Assembly (NCBI RefSeq): GCF_900103885.1
Contig: NZ_FNIM01000001.1
Span: forward strand, 416,138 to 480,137
DNA from: Actinomyces ruminicola
Lineage (GTDB): Bacteria; Actinomycetota; Actinomycetes; Actinomycetales; Actinomycetaceae
DNA length: 64,000 nt
Reading direction: 5' to 3'
The position numbers and the translations under genes are program-made. Shown in pieces: positions 25,737 through 33,983 of the stretch; position 1 is the first letter of the stretch; every line of letters begins with the position of its first letter. Below the pieces are notes generated by a model. It had not been told where the DNA came from and did not search any database. It was given only the letters and a program-made list of their open reading frames with translations.

Positions 25737-27259
25737 GCGCGCTCTCCCATCAGGGCGCGGCGATAGGCGCCGATCAGCGCGGTGGTCTCGTGCTCCCAGG
25801 TCAGCTGCGGGCAGGCGGCCAGCGCGGCCGCCCGGTACTGGTCGGAACCGGTCAGGATGCGGGCGATGGTGGCGGCCAGGTCCGCCGGGTCGTCCCCGGA
25901 GAACACCTCCCCCACCCCGTAGCGCTCGACGACGGCGCGAATATCAGGCAGGTCGGCGGCGGCCACGGGCAGGCCGCCGCGGATGGACTCGAACAGCTTG
26001 TTCGGCAGGGCGAAGCGGTAGGACAGGCAGGTGGGGCGTACGTGCACCACCGCCACGTCCGCGTCGGACAGGGCGTCGGCCACCTCGTGCGGGGCGACCG
26101 GCCCCACCTGGTGCACGCGGCCGCTCACGCCGTGGCGGGCGGCCTCCTGCCAGACCAGCGCGAGGTAGTCGGGCTCGCCGTATCCGAGCATGGCCAGGTG
26201 GACGTCGGCGGGCAGGTGGGCCAGCGCGGCGATGGTCTCCTCGATGCCGCGGGAGGTGGTGATGCGGCCGCCGTAGGCGATGATCCGGTCCGCGCGGGCC
26301 AGACCGGCCAGTTCGTGCAGGCGTCCGCGTGCCGGGTCCGGCAAGGGGCCGGCCGCGGGAATGTTGCGCACCAGGGCGGGGGGCCGCTCCAGGCGGTAGT
26401 GCTCGGTGAGCCAGCCGACGATGGAGGGCGAGACGGTGATGACCGCGTCGGCGCGGCGGATGCCGCGTCTTTCTATGGCCGCCTCCACCTGACGGGCGAC
26501 GGGCCGGTCGGTGCGCACATTGCGGTGGAGCCACAGCTCGTGGGAGTCGTAGATGAGGCGGGCGTGGCAGCGGTCCACGATCCACAGGGCGGGGGCGAGG
26601 GTGTTGCCGTCGTTGGCGTGCACCACGTCGGGCATCCAGGCCAGGGCGGCGCGGGCGGCGCGCCGCCAGTAGTCCCCCAGCGACACGGTCTTGTAGGCGC
26701 GCATGGCGGCGTCCGCCGCAAGCGCGCCGACGCGGCCCGCCACCGCCTGTGCCGCAGTGGCTACGGCAGCGCGGGGTGCGCCGGTAGGCGTCCTCTCAGC
26801 CTGGATGCCGTCGGCCGCCCCTGCGGAAGTCACCGCCGCCCCCGCGGGACTCTCCGGCGTGCCCGGAGTCTCGGCGGCGCTGCCGGCGGCGGGGGCCTCC
26901 GGTGCCTCGGCTCCGGTGGGCGCGCCGCCCCTGCCGGTGACCCGATCGCGCAGGGCCGCCAGGCGGGGGGAAACGTTGGCGAGCGCGAACTCGCGGGCGC
27001 GCACAATGTCCACACCGTCGTCTACCGGCACGGTGCCCTCGGGGTAGCCGGAGTTCGCGCGGGCGACCGCGAAGATGCGCACCGTGGCGCCGGCGGCGCG
27101 CAGGGTGGCGGCCTCCTTCAGCACGCGGGCATCGTTGTGGGCGTCGTTGTAGACGAGCATGGCCACGCGCGGGCCACGGCCGTTGAAGGTGGGCAGGCGG
27201 TGGGCGGCAACCGCGTCACCGCCGCCGGCACCCGCCGAGTCGTGCTCCGAGAGGCTCAT
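25733..27259 (-). CDS. GT4-like glycosyltransferase with low-complexity insert
   Basis: A 508-residue GT-B protein. The acceptor domain starts PRVAMLVYNDAHNDARVLKE; at about residues 110-172 an Ala/Pro/Gly/Thr-rich stretch interrupts it before MRAYKTVSLGDYWRRAARAA and VHANDGNTL resume the fold. The donor domain has IIAYGGRITTSRGIEETI, LAMLGYGEPDYL and FALPNKLFESIRGGLPVAAA. ATG at 27259 overlaps the ABC exporter stop. The insert is absent from the downstream paralogue and is probably a flexible loop. Confidence 0.83.
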   Translation of the reverse strand: MSLSEHDSAGAGGGDAVAAHRLPTFNGRGPRVAMLVYNDAHNDARVLKEAATLRAAGATVRIFAVARANSGYPEGTVPVDDGVDIVRAREFALANVSPRLAALRDRVTGRGGAPTGAEAPEAPAAGSAAETPGTPESPAGAAVTSAGAADGIQAERTPTGAPRAAVATAAQAVAGRVGALAADAAMRAYKTVSLGDYWRRAARAALAWMPDVVHANDGNTLAPALWIVDRCHARLIYDSHELWLHRNVRTDRPVARQVEAAIERRGIRRADAVITVSPSIVGWLTEHYRLERPPALVRNIPAAGPLPDPARGRLHELAGLARADRIIAYGGRITTSRGIEETIAALAHLPADVHLAMLGYGEPDYLALVWQEAARHGVSGRVHQVGPVAPHEVADALSDADVAVVHVRPTCLSYRFALPNKLFESIRGGLPVAAADLPDIRAVVERYGVGEVFSGDDPADLAATIARILTGSDQYRAAALAACPQLTWEHETTALIGAYRRALMGERA

Positions 27260-29115
27260 GCGGTCTCCTCCTGGTTCGTGCGGAAGGCGGCACCCACGGC
27301 GCCGCGGGCGGCCGACTCGTCGGCGTCGTCGAGCAGGCCGGCCAGTGCCGCCTGCTGGGCGAAGTCCGGGGCAGCCGCGACCACCTCGTCGAAGGTGCCG
27401 GAGGCGACCAGGTGGGCGTCGCGCATGAAGCACACCTGGTCGCTGTGGCGGATGGTGGCCAGGCGGTGGGCCACCACGATGACAGTGACCTCGCCGGACA
27501 GCTCCGCGACCGCCTCGGTGACGGCGGCCTCGGTGGCGGTGTCCAGGGCGGAAGTGGCCTCGTCCATGATCAGGACCAGCGGCTCGGAGTACAGGGCGCG
27601 GGCGATGCCCAGGCGCTGGCGCTGCCCGCCGGAGAGCTTCATGCCGCCCTCGCCGACGGAGGCCCAGATGCCGCCCTCGCGCTCCTCAATGACGTCGAGC
27701 AACTGGGCGCGGCGCAGCGCCCGGCGCACGCGGTCGACGTCGATGGAGTCGGTGTCCCAGGACAGGGCGACGTTGTGGGCGACGGTGGAGTCGAACAGGG
27801 ACACCTCCTGGGGCACGTAGCCGACCCGGGAGCGCCAGGAGTGCAGCACCTGAGTCAGCGGCACGTCGTCGACCCGCAGCTGCCCGTCCGAGGGGGTGAG
27901 CAGGCCGAGGATCATGTCCACCAGGGTCGACTTGCCCGAGCCGGAGGCGCCTACCAGGGCGAGGGAGGAGCCGAAGGGCAGGGTCAGGGAGACGTGCTCA
28001 ACCGCCGGGCTATCGGAGCCGGCGTAGGTGAAGGAGACGTCGTCGAGCACGAGGGCGCGGGCGTCGTCGGGCAGCTCGGTGCCGGCGACCATCTCGGCGT
28101 GCTGGGCGCGGTTGATGCGGCCGGCCTCGATCTCCGCGAGCACCCGCTCGGCATAGGGGATGTTGGAGCCGGTCTGCCCCATGATCGTCTGGAATCGGGT
28201 AATTGAGGGGACGATGCGGAAGCCGCACACGCCGAACAGCGCCAGGGAGGACAGCGCCTCGCCCTGGCCGCCCTGGGCGTAGCCGATGCCGGCCGCTATG
28301 GCCAGGCCGCCGATGAGTGCGATCTCCAGCAGGTAGCGGGGAACGGCGCCGAGGAAGGACTGGTCGGCCCGGGCCTGGGAGGCCTTGCGTCGTTCCGCCA
28401 GCACCACGCGCTCCAGCTCGGCGGCCTTGTCCCGCAGGGTGATCTCCTTCAGGGAGTGGACCATCTCGGATACCAGCCTCACCGAGCGCACCGAGTAGGT
28501 GCGGTTGTCCTTGCCCGCGGCCACGGCCCGGCGCAGCACCCACAGGTACATGATCAGTGCGACGATGCCGAAGTAGGCGACGGTGATCGCCGCCATGACG
28601 GGCCGGGCGACGAACAGCACCGCCATGACGGCGATGAAGGTGCACACCTCCCCGGCCAGTTGGGTGAAGGGGATCAGCACGCCGGAGACGGTGGAGGCCA
28701 CGCCCACGTCGGTGGAGCGGACCAGGTCGGTGGAGTGGCGGCGCAGCCGCTCGGCCCAGGGGGCGTAGAAGAAGGAGTCGAGCAGCTGGGCGCCCAGGTC
28801 CTGCTCGAAGCCGGCGAAGCGCCGGGTGGAGGCCCGCTGGATGGCGATGGCCAGCAGGTCCTTGCTGATAATGAGCAGGCACACCACCAGCAGCAGCCAG
28901 ACGGTGTCGGTTCCTCCCACGCTCATGCCGATCACCGGGACGGTGAAGGCGGCGCCGGTCATCAGGGGGGTGAGCAGGAGGGCCAGCAGCCCCAGCGCGG
29001 CGACATCCAGCAGTGACAGCGCCGAGAACAGGCCCGCAAAGGTGAGGATGAAGCGCGCGGCGTCGTGAGGCAGGACGCTCAGCAGATTCCTCACGGTGCG
29101 CAGCAGCAGACTCAC
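27256..29115 (-). CDS. fused ABC exporter (PglK/MsbA-type), probable lipid-linked glycan flippase
   Basis: A 619-residue half-transporter: six membrane helices in about residues 15-320, then an ATPase with Walker A GASGSGKST, LSGGQRQRLGIARAL, Walker B LVLIMDEATSALD and the switch His in VVAHRLAT. Position at the head of a glycosyltransferase run suggests a PglK/Wzk-like role flipping a polyprenyl-pyrophosphate oligosaccharide; this is inferred. GTG at 29115 is chosen because minus-strand TATACT ends exactly 6 nt before it and no ribosome site is present, as in leaderless genes. No Wzx or Wzy was recognised nearby. Confidence 0.85.
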   Translation of the reverse strand: MSLLLRTVRNLLSVLPHDAARFILTFAGLFSALSLLDVAALGLLALLLTPLMTGAAFTVPVIGMSVGGTDTVWLLLVVCLLIISKDLLAIAIQRASTRRFAGFEQDLGAQLLDSFFYAPWAERLRRHSTDLVRSTDVGVASTVSGVLIPFTQLAGEVCTFIAVMAVLFVARPVMAAITVAYFGIVALIMYLWVLRRAVAAGKDNRTYSVRSVRLVSEMVHSLKEITLRDKAAELERVVLAERRKASQARADQSFLGAVPRYLLEIALIGGLAIAAGIGYAQGGQGEALSSLALFGVCGFRIVPSITRFQTIMGQTGSNIPYAERVLAEIEAGRINRAQHAEMVAGTELPDDARALVLDDVSFTYAGSDSPAVEHVSLTLPFGSSLALVGASGSGKSTLVDMILGLLTPSDGQLRVDDVPLTQVLHSWRSRVGYVPQEVSLFDSTVAHNVALSWDTDSIDVDRVRRALRRAQLLDVIEEREGGIWASVGEGGMKLSGGQRQRLGIARALYSEPLVLIMDEATSALDTATEAAVTEAVAELSGEVTVIVVAHRLATIRHSDQVCFMRDAHLVASGTFDEVVAAAPDFAQQAALAGLLDDADESAARGAVGAAFRTNQEETA

Positions 29116-29127
29116 CCGGCGAGTATA
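29116..29127 (-). promoter_or_regulatory. -10-like TATACT for leaderless ABC exporter mRNA
   Basis: TATACT (29122-29127) is separated by 6 nt from the GTG at 29115, placing the transcription start at or next to the start codon. No clear -35 was seen. Confidence 0.6.
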
Positions 29128-29181
29128 TCCAGGGGCATCCGAGCGCGAGCCCTTCGCGTCGGCGCTTCCCCGCCCCCACAC

Positions 29182-29216
29182 GCCGAGATCGGTAGAAGTT
29201 ACGTGCCGAGATCGGT
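29182..29216 (+). repeat. 35-bp tandem CCGANNTCGG element, copy A
   Basis: Two identical GCCGAGATCGGT units separated by AGAAGTTACGT (23-bp period), in the divergent region between the ABC exporter and the 2-epimerase. The same element recurs near 49,850 and 58,310, with a partial copy near 56,800. Confidence 0.9.
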
Positions 29217-29289
29217 TGCCGCGGCGGGCGCCGGAACGGGCCGTGCCGACGACGGCTTCCGGGCGCGCCTGACGGGGCCTGCCTGCCGG

Positions 29290-29302
29290 TAGAGTCCGAG
29301 CC
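29290..29302 (+). promoter_or_regulatory. -10-like TAGAGT for leaderless 2-epimerase mRNA
   Basis: TAGAGT (29290-29295) lies 7 nt before the ATG at 29303. No ribosome site is present. Confidence 0.55.
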
Positions 29303-30409
29303 ATGAAGGTGCTCTCCGTGGTCGGGGCCCGTCCCCAGTTCGTCAAGCTCGCCCCCATCGCCCACGCCTGCGCCGCCGCCGGCGCGGAGCACGTGATCGT
29401 GCACACCGGCCAGCACTACGACCCCATGCTCTCGGACGTGTTCTTCCGCGACCTGGGCATCCCGGCGCCAGACGTGCACCTGGGGGTGGGCTCGGGCTCG
29501 CACGGTGTGCAGACCGGGGCGATGCTGGCGGCGATGGACGGAGTGCTGGCCAAGCAGCGCCCGGACTGGGTGCTGGTCTACGGGGACACCAACTCCACGC
29601 TCGCCGGTGCGCTGGCGGCGGTCAAGCTGCACGTGCCCAGCGCGCACCTGGAGGCGGGCCTGCGCTCCTTCAACCGCGCCATGCCGGAGGAGATCAACCG
29701 GGTGCTCACCGACCACGCCGCCGACCTGCTGCTCACCCCCACCGCCGTGGGTGCCGCGCACCTGGCCGCCGAGGGACTGGCCGAGCGCACCGTGGTGGTG
29801 GGCGACGTCATGACCGACGTGCTGCTGCGGGTGCGCGATCAGGTGGCGGGGTCGCCGTCGCCGGTGATGCGCGAGCTGGGCCTGGCTGAGGGCGGCTACT
29901 CGCTGGCCACCATCCACCGGGCGGAGAACACCGACGACGCCGCCCGGCTGCGCGCGGTGCTGGATGCCTTGGCGGGCGTGGACCATCCGGTGGTGCTGCT
30001 GGCGCATCCGCGGCTGGTGGCCAAGTGCGCGGAGCACGGCATCGACCTGGACGGCGTGAGCACCGCCCCGGGCTCGCAGCTGCTGGTGCACCCGCCCCTG
30101 GCCTACCCGGAGCTGATCGCCTCCGCCCTGCACGCGCGCGGCGTGATCACGGACTCCGGCGGCCTGCAGAAGGAGGCCTTTCTGCTGCGCGTGCCTTGCA
30201 CCACGGTGCGGCCGCAGACCGAGTGGGTGGAGACGGTGGAGCTGGGCTGGAACGTGCTGGTGGAGCCCGGAGCGGCGCTGGTGGATGCGGCCTCCCGGCC
30301 CCGGCCGGCCGAGCCGGAAGCGGCCGTGTCCGCTCCTTACGGGGATGGTCGGGCCGCCGAGCGGGTGGTGGCCGAGCTGCGCGCCCGCGCCGGCACCGTC
30401 ACCTTCTGA
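29303..30409 (+). CDS. wecB: UDP-GlcNAc 2-epimerase, non-hydrolysing (WecB/WbpI type)
   Basis: A 368-residue enzyme. Motifs: MKVLSVVGARPQFVKLAPIA, HTGQHYDPMLSDVFF, VYGDTNSTLAGALAA, HLEAGLRSFNRAMPEEINR, TIHRAENTDD and TDSGGLQKEAFLL with the UDP-binding Ser-Gly-Gly. It inverts C2 of a UDP-N-acetylhexosamine, giving the manno form. Beside the Wbp-like genes it may act as WbpI on a diacetamido-uronate rather than on UDP-GlcNAc; sequence alone does not decide. It is divergent from the ABC exporter. Confidence 0.9.
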   Translation: MKVLSVVGARPQFVKLAPIAHACAAAGAEHVIVHTGQHYDPMLSDVFFRDLGIPAPDVHLGVGSGSHGVQTGAMLAAMDGVLAKQRPDWVLVYGDTNSTLAGALAAVKLHVPSAHLEAGLRSFNRAMPEEINRVLTDHAADLLLTPTAVGAAHLAAEGLAERTVVVGDVMTDVLLRVRDQVAGSPSPVMRELGLAEGGYSLATIHRAENTDDAARLRAVLDALAGVDHPVVLLAHPRLVAKCAEHGIDLDGVSTAPGSQLLVHPPLAYPELIASALHARGVITDSGGLQKEAFLLRVPCTTVRPQTEWVETVELGWNVLVEPGAALVDAASRPRPAEPEAAVSAPYGDGRAAERVVAELRARAGTVTF

Positions 30410-30483
30410 CCGGCCCGCACCCGGCCGGACCGCTCTGACTGGCCCGGCTCGGCCGACCGCCTACTAGCGCCACCCACCTCTAC

Positions 30484-30583
30484 TACGAGCTTTTGCACGC
30501 TGGTACGAACTTTTGCACTCTGGTGTGCGCCAAATAGGCGTACACCAGGGTGCAAAAGCTCGTATCAGAGCACAAAGTCGCGT
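30484..30583. repeat. roughly 100-bp palindrome of four 20-bp units
   Basis: Two direct units, TACGAGCTTTTGCACGCTGG (30484-30503) and TACGAACTTTTGCACTCTGG (30504-30523), are followed around a 5-nt centre by inverted counterparts at 30545-30564 and, more diverged, 30565-30583. The inner arms, 30504-30531 and 30537-30564, match at 25 of 28 positions. It fills the space between convergent stops and ends 1 nt before the glycosyltransferase stop codon. It could act as a two-way terminator or be a remnant of a repetitive element. Confidence 0.85.
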
Positions 30584-30584
30584 G

Positions 30585-31838
30585 TCAGTCCGCCAGCGAC
30601 ACCTCGGCCAGCAGCACCTCGGCGGCGTCGCGCAGGGCAGCCTGCATGGAGCGGTGCCGCATGACCCATTCCCGACGGCGCTCCGCCGCCTCCGCCCGCT
30701 GCGCGTCGTCCACGCGGGCCGCCTTCAGGGCGGACAGCATGGAGGCGGCGACCTGCTCGACGTCGTAATCGCTCGCCCAGCCCAGGGAGTTCGCCGGCAG
30801 GTCGGCCCGGGCAGGTCCCGGCCCGGCATACACGACCGGGGTACCGCAGGCCAGGGCGGCGAAGATCTTGGTCGGATAGGCGAAGTCGTAGCCGAGGCCG
30901 GGCCGGATGGACACCACTGCGGCCACCGCGCCGCGCTGCCAGGTGGCCGCCTCGGCCGCCAGCACCAGATCCCGGAACTCCACGCGCTCATCCCCGCCCG
31001 CCAGTTCCTTGAGCGCCTGCCAGTCGCTGCCCTGTCCCAGGAACACCAGCCGCGCCTCCGGCACCGACTCGTGCACCCGCCGCAGCGCCTCGATGAACAC
31101 GCCCGCCCCCTGCCACTCCGAGGCGGTGCCGGCGTACAGGAAGTACGGTGCCGCCGGTGCCTGGGCGGCGCGCGGGCCTACCGGGGTGAACACCTCGGTG
31201 TCGATGCCGTTGGGCACCACAGTCACCTCCCGCGCGCCGAGCTCGCGCGCCCGCTCGGCCACGCCGTCGTTGACGGCCAGCACCGCGCGGGCGCCGCGCA
31301 GCACCAGCCGCTCTACGCTCCGCAGGGCGCCGACCACCCAGCGGGGGGCGCCGGTGGAGGCGGCGGCGTCGGACCACACGTCGGCGGCGTAGTAGGCGTA
31401 CGGGGTGCCCCGCAGGGCGGCGGCCGCGCGCACGACCGCCCCGGTGGTGGGCGGCGGCTCGGCGACGATCAGGTCCGGCGCGGGGCCGGCCAGCAAGCGG
31501 GCGGCGAGCGGAATGTCGAAGCTGAGGTACTGGGCGTAGCCGCGGATATAGCCGTTCTCGTCGCGCAGCGCCGGGGCGGAGTACACGGTTACGCCGGGGT
31601 CGGCAGGGGCGGTCAGGCCCGGCGGGGTGGAGGTCAGCACCCTCACCTGCGCGCCGGCGTCGGCCAGGGCGCGGGCCAGGCCACGCAGGCGCAGGGCCGC
31701 CGCGGCCGGCTCGGGGGCGTACAGGCGGGTCGCCAGCACCACCCGGGGCGCTCCGCCACGCGGGCGGGCGCGCAGGGCGGCCGCCGCGAGTGCCGCAGCG
31801 GTGCCCGCGGCGGCCAGAGCGAGCGCGCGCCGGTTCAC
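30585..31838 (-). CDS. GT4 glycosyltransferase, WbuB-like
   Basis: A 417-residue GT-B protein. A hydrophobic N-terminus (about residues 5-22) could anchor it to the membrane. The acceptor side reads LATRLYAPEPAAAALRLRGL and YAYYAADVWSDAAASTGAP; the donor side has VVPNGIDTEVF, YFLYAGTASEWQGAGVFIEA, FLGQGSDWQALK and FAYPTKIFAALACGTPVVYA. This pattern is that of the WbuB-like GT4 family, several of which use acetamido sugars. It overlaps the oxidoreductase gene by 4 nt, which suggests it uses the sugar made by that cluster. Confidence 0.86.
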   Translation of the reverse strand: MNRRALALAAAGTAAALAAAALRARPRGGAPRVVLATRLYAPEPAAAALRLRGLARALADAGAQVRVLTSTPPGLTAPADPGVTVYSAPALRDENGYIRGYAQYLSFDIPLAARLLAGPAPDLIVAEPPPTTGAVVRAAAALRGTPYAYYAADVWSDAAASTGAPRWVVGALRSVERLVLRGARAVLAVNDGVAERARELGAREVTVVPNGIDTEVFTPVGPRAAQAPAAPYFLYAGTASEWQGAGVFIEALRRVHESVPEARLVFLGQGSDWQALKELAGGDERVEFRDLVLAAEAATWQRGAVAAVVSIRPGLGYDFAYPTKIFAALACGTPVVYAGPGPARADLPANSLGWASDYDVEQVAASMLSALKAARVDDAQRAEAAERRREWVMRHRSMQAALRDAAEVLLAEVSLAD

Positions 31839-32860
31839 AGCTGCACGGTGCGTCCCTCGGCCGCGGAGGTCAGCACCGCCTCGACCACACGCAGCGTGGC
31901 CACGCCCTCGGCCATGGTGACGTGTTCGCTGCCCAGGCCGCGCACGGCGTCGCGGAAGCGCTCCTGCTCCAGGGCCAGCGGCTCGCGCTTGGGAATGGCG
32001 TAGCGGATCACGTCGCCCTCGGTGACGCCGCGGAAGATGGCCACCTGATCCCAGTCGGAGGCCACGGTGCCGTTGGCGTAGAAGGTCAGGTCGCCGGTGA
32101 GCGTGTCCGCCACGAAGGCGCCCTTCTCCCCGGTGACGATGGTGACGCGCTCCTTGAAGGGGGTCAGCCAGTTGACCACGTGGGAGACGATCACCCCGCT
32201 GGCCAGCCGCCCGGAGGCGACCACCATGTCCTCGTTCTCCCGCCCGGAGCGGTGGGCCACCTGGGCGCTGATGGACACATACGGCGAGCCGGCCACCCAG
32301 GCGGTCAGGTCGACGTCGTGGGTGGCCAGGTCCTTGACCACGCCGACGTCGCTGATGCGCGCCGGGAAGGGGCCCTGGCGCCGGGTGAGGACCTGGTAGA
32401 CCTGGCCGAGTTCACCGTCGTCGAGCCGCTCCCGCAGGGCGCGCAGGGCAGGGTTGCAGCGCTCCACGTAGCCGACGGCGCCCACCAGGCCGCGGGAGGC
32501 GAAGGCGTCGCGCACCCGCTCGCCGGCCTCGACGGAGTGGGCGATGGGCTTCTCCACCATGGTGGGCACGCCCGCCTCGGCCAGCGCCAGGGCCACCTCC
32601 TCGTGGTAGACGGTGGGGACGGCGACCATGGCGGCGTCCAGGCCCGCGTCGATGAGGGCGTGCACGTCCGGCAGCACCGGCAGCTCCCCGGAGACGCCGA
32701 AGCGGTCGCCACCCGGGTCGGCCACGGCCACCAGCTCGACGCCCTCGGTGGCGCGGATGACGCGGGCGTGGTGGCGGCCCATGGATCCCAGGCCGATCAG
32801 GCCCACGCGCAGCGGGGCGCCGGGGCCCTGGGGCTTGCTCGTTTCAGCCATGTCAGGCAC
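31835..32860 (-). CDS. Gfo/Idh/MocA oxidoreductase, WbpB/WlbA-like
   Basis: About 341 residues. The NAD-binding start RVGLIGLGSMGRHHARVI is followed by VVEKPIAHSVEAGERV (conserved E-K-P) and the catalytic-region KDLATHDVDLTAWVAGSPYV. In the Wbp/Wlb pathways this family oxidises C3 of UDP-GlcNAc-uronate to the 3-keto form used by the aminotransferase, here encoded immediately upstream. The start is GTG 32860 (8-nt overlap, AAGG upstream) or ATG 32851 (1 nt after the stop). Role by gene order and family. Confidence 0.85.
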   Translation of the reverse strand: MPDMAETSKPQGPGAPLRVGLIGLGSMGRHHARVIRATEGVELVAVADPGGDRFGVSGELPVLPDVHALIDAGLDAAMVAVPTVYHEEVALALAEAGVPTMVEKPIAHSVEAGERVRDAFASRGLVGAVGYVERCNPALRALRERLDDGELGQVYQVLTRRQGPFPARISDVGVVKDLATHDVDLTAWVAGSPYVSISAQVAHRSGRENEDMVVASGRLASGVIVSHVVNWLTPFKERVTIVTGEKGAFVADTLTGDLTFYANGTVASDWDQVAIFRGVTEGDVIRYAIPKREPLALEQERFRDAVRGLGSEHVTMAEGVATLRVVEAVLTSAAEGRTVQL

Positions 32861-33983
32861 CCGCCTTCACGACGGCGGCGACGGCCTGCACGATGCGCTC
32901 CAGGTCGGCCTCGGACAGGGAGGGGTGCACGGGCAGGGACAGGCACTCGCGCGCGACCAGCTCCGTGTTCGGCAGTTCGAGGTCGGGGGCGTAGGGGGCC
33001 AGGGACTCCAGGCGGTGGTTGGGGATCGGGTAGTACACCCCGGTGCCGACCTGCCACTCCTCGCGCAGCGCGCTCTGGGCCGCGTCGCGCTCGGCGGCCG
33101 TGGCCCCGTCCAGGCGGATCGTGTACTGGTGGTAGACGTGCCGGTAGCCGTCGGGGACGGCGGGGGTGAGTACGCCGGGGACGGCGGCGAGCCCGGCGTC
33201 CAGGGCGGCGGCGTTGGCGCGGCGGGTCTCGGTCCATCCGCCCAGCTTCTTCAGCTGCACCCGGCCGACGGCGGCGGCCACGTCCGTCATGCGGTTGTTC
33301 AGGCCCACCAGTTCGTTGGCGTACTGCTTCTCCATGCCCTGGTTGCGCAGCAGGCGCACGCGGCGCGCCAGCTCGGCATCGGAGGTGGTGACCATGCCGC
33401 CCTCGAGGGTGGTCATGTTCTTGGTGGGGTAGAAGGAGAACGAGCCCCATGCGCCGAAGGTGCCCACGGGCTTGCCGTCGACGGCGGCGCCGTGCGCCTG
33501 CGCGCAGTCCTCGAAGACCGCCAGGTCGTGGCGGACGGCGATCTCCATGATCGCGCCCATGTCGGCGGGCAGGCCGTACAGGTGCACCACCTCGATGGCG
33601 ACCGTGTTCTCGGTGATGGCGGCCTCCACCGAGGCCGGGTCCAGGGTGAAGGTGACCGGGTCGATATCGGCGAAGACGGGCTTGGCGCCGGTGATGGCCA
33701 CGGAGTTGCCGGTGGCCGCGAAGGTGAAGGAGGGGACGATGACCTCCGGGGCGCCGCCGTCGGCCTTGAGGGCGCAGGCCAGGGTGGCCAGGTGCTGGGC
33801 GGAGGTGCCGGAGTTGACGGCGACGCTGTTAGCGCCGGCCACCACCTGGGCGGAGAACTCCTCCTCGAAGGCGGCAACCTGCGGGCCCTGCACGACCATG
33901 CCGGAGGCCATGACGGCGTCGACGGCGGCCCGCTCCTCATCTCCGATGATCGGCTTGGCGGCGGGGATGAACTCGCGTGACAT
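32853..33983 (-). CDS. DegT/DnrJ/EryC1/StrS aminotransferase, WbpE/WlbC-like
   Basis: A 376-residue PLP enzyme. It shows VNSGTSAQHLATLACA, VIVPSFTFAATGNSV, FEDCAQAHGA (the Asp/Gln pair contacting PLP) and the Schiff-base Lys in SFYPTKNMTTLEGGM. In the Wbp pathway it puts an amino group on C3 of the 3-keto uronate using glutamate. ATG at 33983 overlaps the acetyltransferase stop by one base (TGATG), which gives coupled translation. Length and motifs are complete. Confidence 0.9.
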   Translation of the reverse strand: MSREFIPAAKPIIGDEERAAVDAVMASGMVVQGPQVAAFEEEFSAQVVAGANSVAVNSGTSAQHLATLACALKADGGAPEVIVPSFTFAATGNSVAITGAKPVFADIDPVTFTLDPASVEAAITENTVAIEVVHLYGLPADMGAIMEIAVRHDLAVFEDCAQAHGAAVDGKPVGTFGAWGSFSFYPTKNMTTLEGGMVTTSDAELARRVRLLRNQGMEKQYANELVGLNNRMTDVAAAVGRVQLKKLGGWTETRRANAAALDAGLAAVPGVLTPAVPDGYRHVYHQYTIRLDGATAAERDAAQSALREEWQVGTGVYYPIPNHRLESLAPYAPDLELPNTELVARECLSLPVHPSLSEADLERIVQAVAAVVKAGA

